Source: Bacillota bacterium (GTDB lineage Bacteria; Bacillota; Clostridia; Oscillospirales; Ruminococcaceae). Taken from it: a DNA stretch of 5,852 nucleotides. Both the position numbers and the translations under genes were made by a program. Below are positions 1-5,660 of this stretch, piece after piece (position 1 is the stretch's first letter; the number at the start of each line of letters is the position of its first letter). A model generated the notes under the pieces. The model was not told the origin of the DNA, ran no database searches, and saw only the letters and a list, made by a program, of their open reading frames with translations. The stretch lies in contig JAEWNU010000116.1 of assembly GCA_023456995.1 (NCBI GenBank), positions 1-5,852 on the forward strand, given 5' to 3'.

Positions 1-325
1 ATTGCAGGTCGAACGGCCACTAAGGCCCGTTTATGCCAATGGTGTCAAAAACTGTAAAGAGCTTCTGACAAGCATTTTAAATGGTGATATCAAGGGCAAT
101 TTTTATGAAGGGATGGGTTGCATCGGCGGATGCGTGGGCGGTCCTAAGCGCGTCATCGATTTGGACACAGGAACAGCATTCGTCGACCAATATGCGCTAG
201 AATCGCTCTATATCACACCGTTGGACAACCCTTATGTCATTGAAATTATAAACCGGCTCAATTTTAAAACGGTTGATGAATTCCTGCAAAATAGCGATAT
301 TTTAACCCGGGACTTTAACGATTAA
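1..325 (+). CDS. [FeFe]-hydrogenase large subunit, C-terminal fragment (5' end outside window)
   Basis: Only the last 107 codons are present. The frame is open from the first complete codon at position 2 (TTG, read here as internal Leu) to TAA at 323-325, so the true start lies upstream. The signature is the third H-cluster motif of [FeFe]-hydrogenases, seen as FYEGMGCIGGCVGGP around fragment residues 34-48. C40 and C44 of the fragment would bind the H-cluster; by family knowledge the second bridges the [4Fe-4S] and diiron parts. The glycine-rich form with GPK following, rather than the ACPGGC/GGGQP of classical clostridial enzymes, resembles the monomeric 'group B' type. The tail (DNPYVIEIINRL) is also typical. 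The enzyme interconverts protons and H2 using low-potential electrons, probably from ferredoxin, in the cytoplasm. Domain content upstream cannot be seen, so a sensory or electron-bifurcating variant is not excluded. Confidence 0.85.
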   Translation, partial: LQVERPLRPVYANGVKNCKELLTSILNGDIKGNFYEGMGCIGGCVGGPKRVIDLDTGTAFVDQYALESLYITPLDNPYVIEIINRLNFKTVDEFLQNSDILTRDFND

Positions 326-349
326 ATTAGTCCAGACCCCTGCACGATA

Positions 350-865
350 TTATACGCGCGTAATCACTTGATCCATCGGCAGGCTTTCGTAGTGAAGCTT
401 TGAGGGCTTTGCATCCTCGGCAGGGTACCCTAACACCATCAGCCCCTCCACAGTCAAGCCTTGTAGCTGCGGAAAAGCTTGACGTAGAGCCTTTTCATCA
501 TAAAGCCCCACAAACGTCGTCCCAAGGCCGAGATCCGCCGCCTGGAGCATCATGTGATCCGCTGCAATCATAATATCCTGTTCGCCACAATTTTTTCCAT
601 CGGTTATACGGACGGAAGCTTTACCAGCGTCAAATGCCAGAATAATGATGACTGGTGCGCCAAAATGACATTGTGTACAAGCCTTAACCTGGGCGACAGC
701 CTCCTCGCTTGTAGCAACAATAAGACGCTGGGACTGATAGTTTTTGGCGGTAGGCGCAAGCATAGCGGCTTGTAACACCTTTTCCAGCAACTCGGGCTCT
801 ATTGGTTTTTTTTCAAATTTGCGTACAGAATAGCGTCTTTGCGCCAAATCAGCAAAACACTCCAT
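350..865 (-). CDS. nitroreductase family protein (FMN-dependent oxidoreductase)
   Basis: A complete 171-residue protein, at the short end of the nitroreductase family. Visible family motifs: the N-terminal FMN-phosphate motif RRYSVRKF (residues 10-17; R10, R11, S13, R15), APTAKNYQSQR (37-47, counterpart of the usual APSxxNxQPxR), DIMIAADHMMLQAADLGLGTTFVG (97-120), and LGYPAEDAKPSK (145-156) near the C-terminus. Such proteins bind FMN as dimers and use NAD(P)H to reduce nitro groups, quinones or other acceptors; the substrate here is unknown. The start is supported by GGGG at 874-877 on the minus strand, 8 nt before ATG. No transmembrane or signal segment is seen. It converges on the hydrogenase gene with only 24 bp between stops and no obvious terminator there. 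A CxxCH string (63-67) is probably incidental. Confidence 0.9.
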   Translation of the reverse strand: MECFADLAQRRYSVRKFEKKPIEPELLEKVLQAAMLAPTAKNYQSQRLIVATSEEAVAQVKACTQCHFGAPVIIILAFDAGKASVRITDGKNCGEQDIMIAADHMMLQAADLGLGTTFVGLYDEKALRQAFPQLQGLTVEGLMVLGYPAEDAKPSKLHYESLPMDQVITRV

Positions 866-899
866 TGTGATACCCCATTTTGTTTTTTATGTCTATTTT

Positions 900-928
900 A
901 TTATGCCAGATATAACATACAGCGTAAA
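900..928 (-). promoter_or_regulatory. predicted sigma-A promoter of the nitroreductase gene
   Basis: On the minus strand, -35 TTTACG (928-923, 4/6 match) and -10 CATAAT (905-900, 5/6 match) are separated by exactly 17 bp. Transcription would start near 893, giving a leader of about 28 nt to the ATG at 865. The -35 element lies inside the left arm of the hairpin at 926-953, so promoter and terminator share bases. Confidence 0.55.
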
Positions 929-955
929 GGGTCGGGTTTACATCCGGCCTTTTTT
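926..955 (+). terminator. predicted rho-independent terminator, best on + strand
   Basis: Ten-pair stem: AAAGGGTCGG (926-935) with CCGGCCTTT (944-952) plus T953, including two G-T wobbles, around an 8-nt loop. It is followed by T residues to 955 and then an AT-rich run. The T-tract favours termination of + strand transcription, although no + strand gene lies immediately upstream; the nearest is the hydrogenase ending at 325. In the minus direction the stem is followed only by TTT-ACG, so it could act weakly for the regulator gene ending at 1131. Confidence 0.5.
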
Positions 956-1130
956 CATTTTAATTAAAAACCAAGCGGGTTAACAGATAATCCTTGGCTG
1001 TTACATATTTCTGACTCAAAAAGTCAATACAGATTGTTGCATGCCTCTATCAAACCTTTTCAGGGGCTGTACCGCAAACGGGCAGAAGCTTAGCCTCCAA
1101 AAGAATTTATTCAAAAATATATCACGCAAA
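956..1130. other. non-coding spacer between regulator end and nitroreductase control region
   Basis: About 175 bp with no convincing gene. A + strand open frame beginning at 1041 runs into the regulator gene in antisense and has no family resemblance. Small structures are present: a 5-bp hairpin TGACT/AGTCA (1012-1026), and two interleaved complementary pairs, CCAAG/CTTGG (971-975 with 993-997) and TAACAG/CTGTTA (981-986 with 998-1003). None is strong enough to name as an RNA element. No clear terminator for the leftward regulator transcript is seen here. Confidence 0.4.
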
Positions 1131-1790
1131 TTAAAGCAGTTCGAAATGTGCTTTATTAAAATTCAACACACCTTCGTCACGCAACTGGCCAAGCGCATTG
1201 GACATGGCACTTCGATCCACGCACAAATAGTCGGCAAGTTGCTGTCGGTTAAATGAAATATCAAATGACGAGCTACCTGCCGCTTGTGCCTGTTCGGAGA
1301 GATAGGACAGCAGCTTTTCCCGTGTACTTCGCTGGGAAATATGCTCAATTTTATCAGTCAGCATAATATTTTTAAAAGCGAGAACCGTAATAAGATTTTG
1401 AATCAGCCGTGCGTGAAAGGCACAAGCCGACGGGCATGTCGTAATAATCCGTCTCACGTCTAAAAACATAATGGTACTATTTTGTGCCGCCACAGCGTTA
1501 ATTGGTGCAGGTTTGCCGGGTGCGCAGGCATAGCTTTCTCCAAACAATCCGCTTTCCGATACTTCAGAAAGTATCGTGCGATTGCCCCAGAAATCTTCAC
1601 GCTGGATATGCACGCCGCCTGATATAACAAGACCCACAGAAGAAACACTGTCACCACTGCGAATTATATAATCGCCTTTTTTAAAATGACGCACCGTTGC
1701 AGAAAGGCAACCGAGCATTGCTTCAAGCTCTTGTGCATCAATTCCAGCAAATAGTCTCGACTTTTTAATTTGAATCAAATAATTTTTCAT
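1131..1790 (-). CDS. Crp/Fnr family transcriptional regulator (HcpR-like by context)
   Basis: A complete 219-residue protein of normal Crp/Fnr length. Residues about 10-125 form the cyclic-nucleotide-type beta-roll (KKGDYIIRSGD at 37-47, GLFGE at 81-85). Next comes the dimer helix (about 125-150), then a winged helix-turn-helix (about 153-219) with FNRQQLADYLCVDRSAMSNALGQLRDEG. The pocket segment after GE lacks the Arg-Ser pair that binds cAMP in E. coli Crp. The FNR N-terminal cysteine cluster is absent, so it is neither a classical cAMP nor an oxygen sensor of the FNR type. The recognition helix keeps R193 but has Ser and Asn where Crp has Glu and the second Arg, so a non-TGTGA half-site is expected. 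It is divergent from an iron-sulfur/hcp pair, as HcpR-type NO-responsive regulators are. A GAGGA ribosome site sits only 3 nt before ATG, an unusually tight spacing. The HcpR identity is inference. Confidence 0.88.
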   Translation of the reverse strand: MKNYLIQIKKSRLFAGIDAQELEAMLGCLSATVRHFKKGDYIIRSGDSVSSVGLVISGGVHIQREDFWGNRTILSEVSESGLFGESYACAPGKPAPINAVAAQNSTIMFLDVRRIITTCPSACAFHARLIQNLITVLAFKNIMLTDKIEHISQRSTREKLLSYLSEQAQAAGSSSFDISFNRQQLADYLCVDRSAMSNALGQLRDEGVLNFNKAHFELL

Positions 1791-1803
1791 ATTTCCTCAT
1801 CTG

Positions 1804-1819
1804 TGTTGTTTTTACAACA
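1804..1819. promoter_or_regulatory. palindromic operator, likely site of the adjacent Crp/Fnr regulator
   Basis: A perfect inverted repeat, TGTTGT-TTTT-ACAACA: two 6-bp arms around a 4-bp spacer. Its size and two-fold symmetry fit a Crp/Fnr dimer site, and its half-site differs from TGTGA of Crp and TTGAT of Fnr, in keeping with the altered recognition helix of the neighbouring regulator. It is the only copy I see in the window. Binding by that regulator is inferred from position and symmetry. Confidence 0.6.
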
Positions 1820-1833
1820 TACTTGTTAGATTT

Positions 1834-1862
1834 ATTATATTATGATGATCTCACAAAGTCAA
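1834..1862 (-). promoter_or_regulatory. strong predicted promoter of the Crp/Fnr regulator
   Basis: On the minus strand, -35 TTGACT (1862-1857, 5/6) and a perfect -10 TATAAT (1839-1834) are separated by 17 bp. The predicted start is near 1827, so the palindrome at 1804-1819 would lie about +9 to +24, a position suited to autorepression. Confidence 0.7.
1841..1846 (+). promoter_or_regulatory. predicted -10 element for the iron-sulfur protein / hcp genes
   Basis: TATGAT (5/6 match) would place the start near 1853. No recognisable -35 exists 16-18 bp upstream (CATACT at 17 bp), which points to an activator-dependent promoter. The palindrome centre (1811.5) is then at -41.5, the standard class II activator position for Crp/Fnr proteins. 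Alternatives in the same AT run are TATTAT (1838-1843) and TATATT (1836-1841), both also without a good -35. Confidence 0.45.
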
Positions 1863-1869
1863 TCACAAA
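1851..1869. repeat. 7-bp direct repeat TCACAAA, 12-bp period
   Basis: TCACAAA occurs at 1851-1857 and again at 1863-1869, separated by GTCAA. Read on the minus strand these are two TTTGTGA units containing the TGTGA core of Crp-type half-sites, in direct rather than inverted order. They bracket the -35 of the regulator promoter and overlap the predicted start of the iron-sulfur gene. Confidence 0.5.
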
Positions 1870-1896
1870 CACCAGTTCTCGAAAGGAGCTTTTAAT

Positions 1897-2598
1897 ATGA
1901 TCAGAAAAATTATTCACATAGACGGGGATAAATGCAACGGCTGCGCTGCCTGTGCTGCAGCCTGCCACGAAGATGCCATTAGCATGGTTAACGGAAAAGC
2001 TAAGCTCATGCACGACCACTACTGCGACGGACTCGGCGATTGTCTGCCTGTTTGCCCCACCGGTGCTATTACCTTTGTTGAGCGCGAAGCCGCCGCTTAT
2101 GACGAAGCAGCCGTCAAGGCAAATCAAGCCTCTAAAGTAGCAGCGGGCGGATGCGCCACCGGCGGATGTCCCGGCTCGAGAGCACACGCCATTTCCCGTG
2201 AGCCCATACCCACACTACCCACTGGAGAAATAGTTTCTCAACTGCGGCAGTGGCCGGTGCAGATCAAACTAGCTGCGATCAATGCACCATTTTTTGATGG
2301 AGCCAACCTACTGATTGCCGCTGATTGTACCGCCTATGCGTATGGCGATTTTCACAGCCGCTTTGTACGCAACCGCGTCACGCTGATCGGCTGCCCCAAG
2401 CTTGACGAAGGGGACTATGCCGAGAAGCTCACCGAAATCATTCGCAGCAATGACATTAAAAGCGTCACCGTAGTGCGTATGGAAGTTCCCTGCTGCGGCG
2501 GCATTGAAAATGCGGTTAAGCGCGCTTTACAAGCCAGCGGAAAGTTTATTCCTTGGCAGGTGGTCACCATATCGACCGATGGCAGAATATTGGATTAA
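1897..2598 (+). CDS. 4Fe-4S ferredoxin-type protein, FrdX-like partner of Hcp
   Basis: A complete 233-residue cytoplasmic iron-sulfur protein. Residues 1-60 form a bacterial two-cluster ferredoxin domain. Motif 1 is C13-x2-C16-x2-C19-x3-C23; motif 2 is C43-x5-C49-x3-C53-P, with Leu46 where the second Cys normally sits. Next is a Gly/Cys linker (C86, C91), then an unfamiliar C-terminal domain (about 105-233) holding C144, GCP (C166) and a vicinal pair VPCCGG (C199, C200). Proteins of this layout are known beside hcp in anaerobes and are thought to donate electrons to Hcp; that role is inferred here from the 145-bp gap and shared strand. The start is fixed by AAGGAG (1883-1888), 8 nt before ATG. 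Expression is probably governed by the palindrome at 1804-1819. No frameshift or truncation is visible. The C-terminal domain's chemistry is unknown to me. Confidence 0.85.
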   Translation: MIRKIIHIDGDKCNGCAACAAACHEDAISMVNGKAKLMHDHYCDGLGDCLPVCPTGAITFVEREAAAYDEAAVKANQASKVAAGGCATGGCPGSRAHAISREPIPTLPTGEIVSQLRQWPVQIKLAAINAPFFDGANLLIAADCTAYAYGDFHSRFVRNRVTLIGCPKLDEGDYAEKLTEIIRSNDIKSVTVVRMEVPCCGGIENAVKRALQASGKFIPWQVVTISTDGRILD

Positions 2599-2601
2599 GC
2601 A

Positions 2602-2638
2602 GGTTCAAAATTAGAGCGCTAAAGCTAGAGCGGTTCAA
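2602..2638. repeat. short nested direct repeats in the spacer before hcp
   Basis: GGTTCAA occurs at 2602-2608 and 2632-2638 (30-bp period). Between them TAGAGCG occurs at 2612-2618 and 2626-2632 (14-bp period). The 145-bp spacer also has a small GGGC-AAAA-GCCC hairpin (2684-2695) without a T-tract. No good promoter or terminator is seen, so the upstream gene and hcp are probably cotranscribed. Confidence 0.4.
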
Positions 2639-2743
2639 TCGCCAAACGACTGAATGCTCAGGCAATAAGAAATGACACCAAAGGGGCAAAAGCCCGGCTT
2701 GTCCGTGGTAAAATGCCGCAAAAACGATTAAGGGGGAAAAATA

Positions 2744-4333
2744 ATGACAAAAATGTTTTGCTTCCAGTGTGAACAAACAGCGGGATGTACCGGCTGTACT
2801 GGCAACGCAGGTGTGTGCGGTAAAAAGGCAGACACCGCCAATCTTCAAGATGATCTGACCGGTGCACTTGTTGGACTGGCCCGTTCGGTTGGCAATATTA
2901 CACCGGCGCACAGCACCGACCTGCTGATGCTTGAAGGGTTGTTCACCACAATCACCAACGTTAATTTTAACAACGAGACCCTCACTGCGTTAATCGAAAA
3001 AATTCACACTGAAAAGGCGCTTTATGCTCCCGCCTGCGCAAGCTGTCCCTCGGCCTGTGCCAAAAGTCAGGACTATGATATGCGTGACCTTTGGAACGAC
3101 GACGAGGATGTTCGCTCGCTGAAATCGCTGATTCTGTTCGGACTGCGCGGCATGGCTGCTTATGCCTATCACGCCCTTGTTCTCGGATATGAAGACGCGG
3201 AAGTCAACGCATTTTTCTATGAGGGTATGGCCGCCCTTGGCGAGGATTGGGATGTCCCGACGCTGCTGCCCCTCGTATTAAAGGTTGGCGAAATTAATCT
3301 CAAGTGCATGGCGCTGCTTGATGCCGCCAACACCGATACTTATGGTACCCCAACCCCAACGGCAGTCCCCATGACGGTTGAAAAACGCCCGTTCATTGTC
3401 ATCTCGGGCCACGACTTGTACGATCTTAAGCAGCTTTTGGAGCAGACCGAAGGCAAGGGTATCAACATCTACACCCATGGTGAAATGTTGCCCGCACACG
3501 GATACCCGGAGCTGAAAAAACATGCGCATCTAAAAGGTAACTTCGGTACGGCTTGGCAGAACCAGCAGAAAGAGTTTGAAGGTATTCCCGCGCCGATTCT
3601 GTTCACCACCAACTGTTTAATGCCCCCCAAGTCCAGCTATAAGGATCGGGTATTCACCACGGAGGTGGTTTCCTATCCCGAGCTGGTACACATCGGCGAA
3701 GACAAGGATTTTACCCCAGTCATCGAAAAGGCGCTTGAGCTTGGGGGCTATCAGCAAGACACCGAATTTACCGGTATCAACGGCGGCAAGACACTCATGA
3801 CCGGATTTGCACACGGCACTGTTCTGTCCGTTGCAGATAAAGTTATCGATGCGGTAAAATCCGGTGCAATCCGCCACTTCTTCCTCGTTGGCGGTTGCGA
3901 CGGTGCAAAGCCCGGCAGAAACTATTATACCGACTTTGTCAAAAAATCCCCCGCGGACACCATTATTTTAACACTTGCCTGCGGAAAATACCGATTTAAC
4001 GACTTGGATCTCGGTTCCATTGGCGGACTGCCGAGATTGATGGATATGGGTCAGTGCAACGACGCTTATAGCGCCATTAAAGTTGCCATTGCACTCGCTG
4101 AGGCGTTCGATTGCGGTGTCAATGATCTTCCCCTCTCGCTGGTACTCTCATGGTACGAGCAAAAGGCCGTGTGCATTCTGCTGACATTGCTTCACTTAGG
4201 AATAAAGAACATTCTGCTCGGCCCGACACTTCCGGCCTTTGTATCTCAAAACGTACTTAATGTACTGGTTGAGAACTACAAAATCGCTCCCATCACCACC
4301 CCTGATGAGGATTTGAGAAAGATTCTAGGATAA
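2744..4333 (+). CDS. hcp: hydroxylamine reductase / hybrid-cluster protein Hcp
   Basis: A complete 529-residue protein, slightly shorter than the Desulfovibrio enzyme. The N-terminal cluster ligands are C6, C9, C18 and C25, with an extra C15. A second cysteine group, C98-x2-C101-x3-C105, precedes DYDMRDLWN. All hybrid-cluster ligands known from D. vulgaris Hcp are found in order: H223 (SGHDL), E247 (HGEMLPAHGYP), C291 (TTNC), C385 (GGCDGA), C413 (ACGKYRF), C438 (GQCND), E472 and K474 (WYEQKA). They carry a constant offset of 21-22 residues, so the active site looks intact. The family reduces hydroxylamine to ammonia in vitro and NO to N2O in nitrosative-stress defence, in the cytoplasm. AGGGGG (2731-2736), 7 nt before ATG, supports this start over Met4. 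It follows the FrdX-like gene by 145 bp, and a strong terminator begins 33 bp after the stop. Confidence 0.97.
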   Translation: MTKMFCFQCEQTAGCTGCTGNAGVCGKKADTANLQDDLTGALVGLARSVGNITPAHSTDLLMLEGLFTTITNVNFNNETLTALIEKIHTEKALYAPACASCPSACAKSQDYDMRDLWNDDEDVRSLKSLILFGLRGMAAYAYHALVLGYEDAEVNAFFYEGMAALGEDWDVPTLLPLVLKVGEINLKCMALLDAANTDTYGTPTPTAVPMTVEKRPFIVISGHDLYDLKQLLEQTEGKGINIYTHGEMLPAHGYPELKKHAHLKGNFGTAWQNQQKEFEGIPAPILFTTNCLMPPKSSYKDRVFTTEVVSYPELVHIGEDKDFTPVIEKALELGGYQQDTEFTGINGGKTLMTGFAHGTVLSVADKVIDAVKSGAIRHFFLVGGCDGAKPGRNYYTDFVKKSPADTIILTLACGKYRFNDLDLGSIGGLPRLMDMGQCNDAYSAIKVAIALAEAFDCGVNDLPLSLVLSWYEQKAVCILLTLLHLGIKNILLGPTLPAFVSQNVLNVLVENYKIAPITTPDEDLRKILG

Positions 4334-4366
4334 TTTCTTAAAGTTTTAGTTCATATGTGTCCCCTT

Positions 4367-4410
4367 AAAAGCAAAAAGACCCGTTCATTTGAACGGGTCT
4401 TTTTGCTTTT
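4367..4410. terminator. bidirectional rho-independent terminator between hcp and the cyclase gene
   Basis: A perfect 20-bp inverted repeat (4367-4386 and 4391-4410) with a 4-nt loop ATTT. The GC-rich core GACCCGTTC/GAACGGGTC is flanked by A5 on one side and T5 on the other, then GC and a second A4/T4 tract. Because the arms are symmetric, both strands end in a T-rich arm. It can end hcp transcription (stop at 4333) and that of the convergent cyclase gene (stop at 4434). Confidence 0.93.
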
Positions 4411-4433
4411 GGGTAATAATTTCGCCCCAACTT

Positions 4434-5543
4434 TCAGTCATAGAACACAAAGCGGTTACGGCCTGTGTTTTTGGCGTTGTACAAAGCAATATCCGCCTTA
4501 TAGTATAGGCTGTCGAACAAATCCCGCTCGTCGAGCGCAATAATCAGTCCCACCGAGGCATGAACTGGCATTTCTAAATTTACGCCCAATTGCGTAACAC
4601 CATCAAGCAGCCGCGTTAAAATGCCAGCAGCCGTCCCCTCATCACCGACGTCGGTCAGAAGAAAAATGTACTCGTCACCACCTAAACGTCCGACAATATC
4701 CGTGTCGCGCAGCGTTTTCTTCAGAATCGACGCAACGCCGACAATCACCTGGTCACCTGCCTGATGACCAAAAGTATCATTGATAGCTTTAAAATGATCC
4801 AAATCCAGAATGCCCAGCGCCGGATGGCCTTCCATTTCCCGGCATTTTTTCAGCTGTAAAACAGCCAGTTCGATAAAAGCACTGCGATTATAAAGTCCGG
4901 TTAACGGATCTTTCTGAACTTGGGCACGCAGCTCGTGCTGTGCCTTTTGATAAGACACCAGTGCATCGTCACGCTTGCGATCGCTGATCATCCCGCTAAC
5001 GATTCGACGATTGACATAAAAATGAGTCATGATCGAAATACAGTAAAAACACAAACAATTAAAAATTTCGTGCGATGCTATTAATGTTAGTTTGGTTTGA
5101 TATGATATGGTACAATAAATACAACTGACTATAAGCGTATAAAACGACATACGCCAAAAATTATCAATTAAAAAGACAGGTAAAATGACTAGCAGCAAGT
5201 TAAAGACTGACGACGTCTGATCTCGGTACGGCATCGCCAGCGCTATAGCAAATCCATACAAGACTGTCATCAACAGATAAGCGCACAGAATACTGCTTTT
5301 TTTAAAAAAGTGCAGGTACCTAAACGCTAAGGCCATTACGACAAGCAGCGGCACGGTTACAAAATAAAGTTTGCGGTACCACACGAGAAACGGGAGCATA
5401 AACGACGCGGCCACCAGACATGGCATAATAATGAGCGCCATCTTAATGACGTACTCAATTGTTTCTCTATTTGTTAGTGCGATTGACTTTTTACAAGCTA
5501 TATAATCCGCATGAGAATGCCCATAATATCTGAGTGACCGCAT
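4434..5543 (-). CDS. membrane diguanylate cyclase (six-TM N-terminus + GGDEF domain)
   Basis: A complete 369-residue protein. The N-terminal half has six hydrophobic stretches (about 31-55, 58-77, 84-105, 112-128, 132-148 and 156-176), forming an integral membrane sensor with no named domain I can recognise. A basic, helical linker (about 178-210) follows, probably a coiled coil. The GGDEF domain (about 208-369) contains DPLTGLYNR (212-220), the metal/substrate segment DLDHFKAINDTFGH (247-260), the inhibitory RxxD site (R279-D282) and the active-site GGDEY (288-292). It therefore should make c-di-GMP from two GTP, with product inhibition; Tyr for Phe in the last signature position is common. 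No EAL domain is present. The N-terminal half carries eight cysteines, including C141-x2-C144 and C163-x-C165-x2-C168. AGGGGG lies 6 nt before ATG. The signal sensed is unknown. Confidence 0.93.
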   Translation of the reverse strand: MRSLRYYGHSHADYIACKKSIALTNRETIEYVIKMALIIMPCLVAASFMLPFLVWYRKLYFVTVPLLVVMALAFRYLHFFKKSSILCAYLLMTVLYGFAIALAMPYRDQTSSVFNLLLVILPVFLIDNFWRMSFYTLIVSCIYCTISYQTKLTLIASHEIFNCLCFYCISIMTHFYVNRRIVSGMISDRKRDDALVSYQKAQHELRAQVQKDPLTGLYNRSAFIELAVLQLKKCREMEGHPALGILDLDHFKAINDTFGHQAGDQVIVGVASILKKTLRDTDIVGRLGGDEYIFLLTDVGDEGTAAGILTRLLDGVTQLGVNLEMPVHASVGLIIALDERDLFDSLYYKADIALYNAKNTGRNRFVFYD

Positions 5544-5606
5544 AAAATTCCCCCTGATGCTGCAAGCGGAATACCATTTCTGTAAAATAATGTTGATCTA
5601 TTTATT

Positions 5607-5612
5607 ATTATA
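5607..5612 (-). promoter_or_regulatory. predicted -10 of the diguanylate cyclase promoter
   Basis: A perfect TATAAT on the minus strand (5612-5607), in the extended context TAGTATAAT. It would give a start near 5600 and a leader of about 57 nt, too short for a c-di-GMP riboswitch. No good -35 is seen 16-18 bp upstream; that stretch is T-rich. Confidence 0.45.
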
Positions 5613-5660
5613 CTATAAAATAAAAATAAAAGCGAAAACAATTCTCAAACATAAGTTGAA

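Noticed and set aside
346..364. Self-complementary ACGCGCGT region at the nitroreductase stop
   Set aside because: The stem is short, has a bulge when extended, and no T-tract follows on either strand, so it is not a credible terminator.
665..679. CxxCH heme-c-like motif in the nitroreductase (residues 63-67)
   Set aside because: The protein has no signal peptide and belongs to a cytoplasmic flavoprotein family, so covalent heme attachment is implausible.
1041..1256. 71-codon + strand open frame between nitroreductase and regulator
   Set aside because: Its second half lies antisense inside the regulator gene, it has no convincing ribosome site, and its translation shows no family motif.
1840..2187. 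115-codon minus-strand open frame over the divergent promoters
   Set aside because: It is antisense to the ferredoxin domain and runs through the regulator promoter; the Gly/Val/Ala-rich product has no recognisable domain.
2564..2911. 115-codon minus-strand open frame spanning the spacer before hcp
   Set aside because: It overlaps the ends of two well-supported + strand genes, and its translation is a low-complexity Cys/Leu/Phe mix typical of antisense reading of Fe-S coding DNA.
5544..5606. Possible c-di-GMP riboswitch in the cyclase leader
   Set aside because: The predicted leader is only about 57 nt, and I see no structured aptamer-like element.
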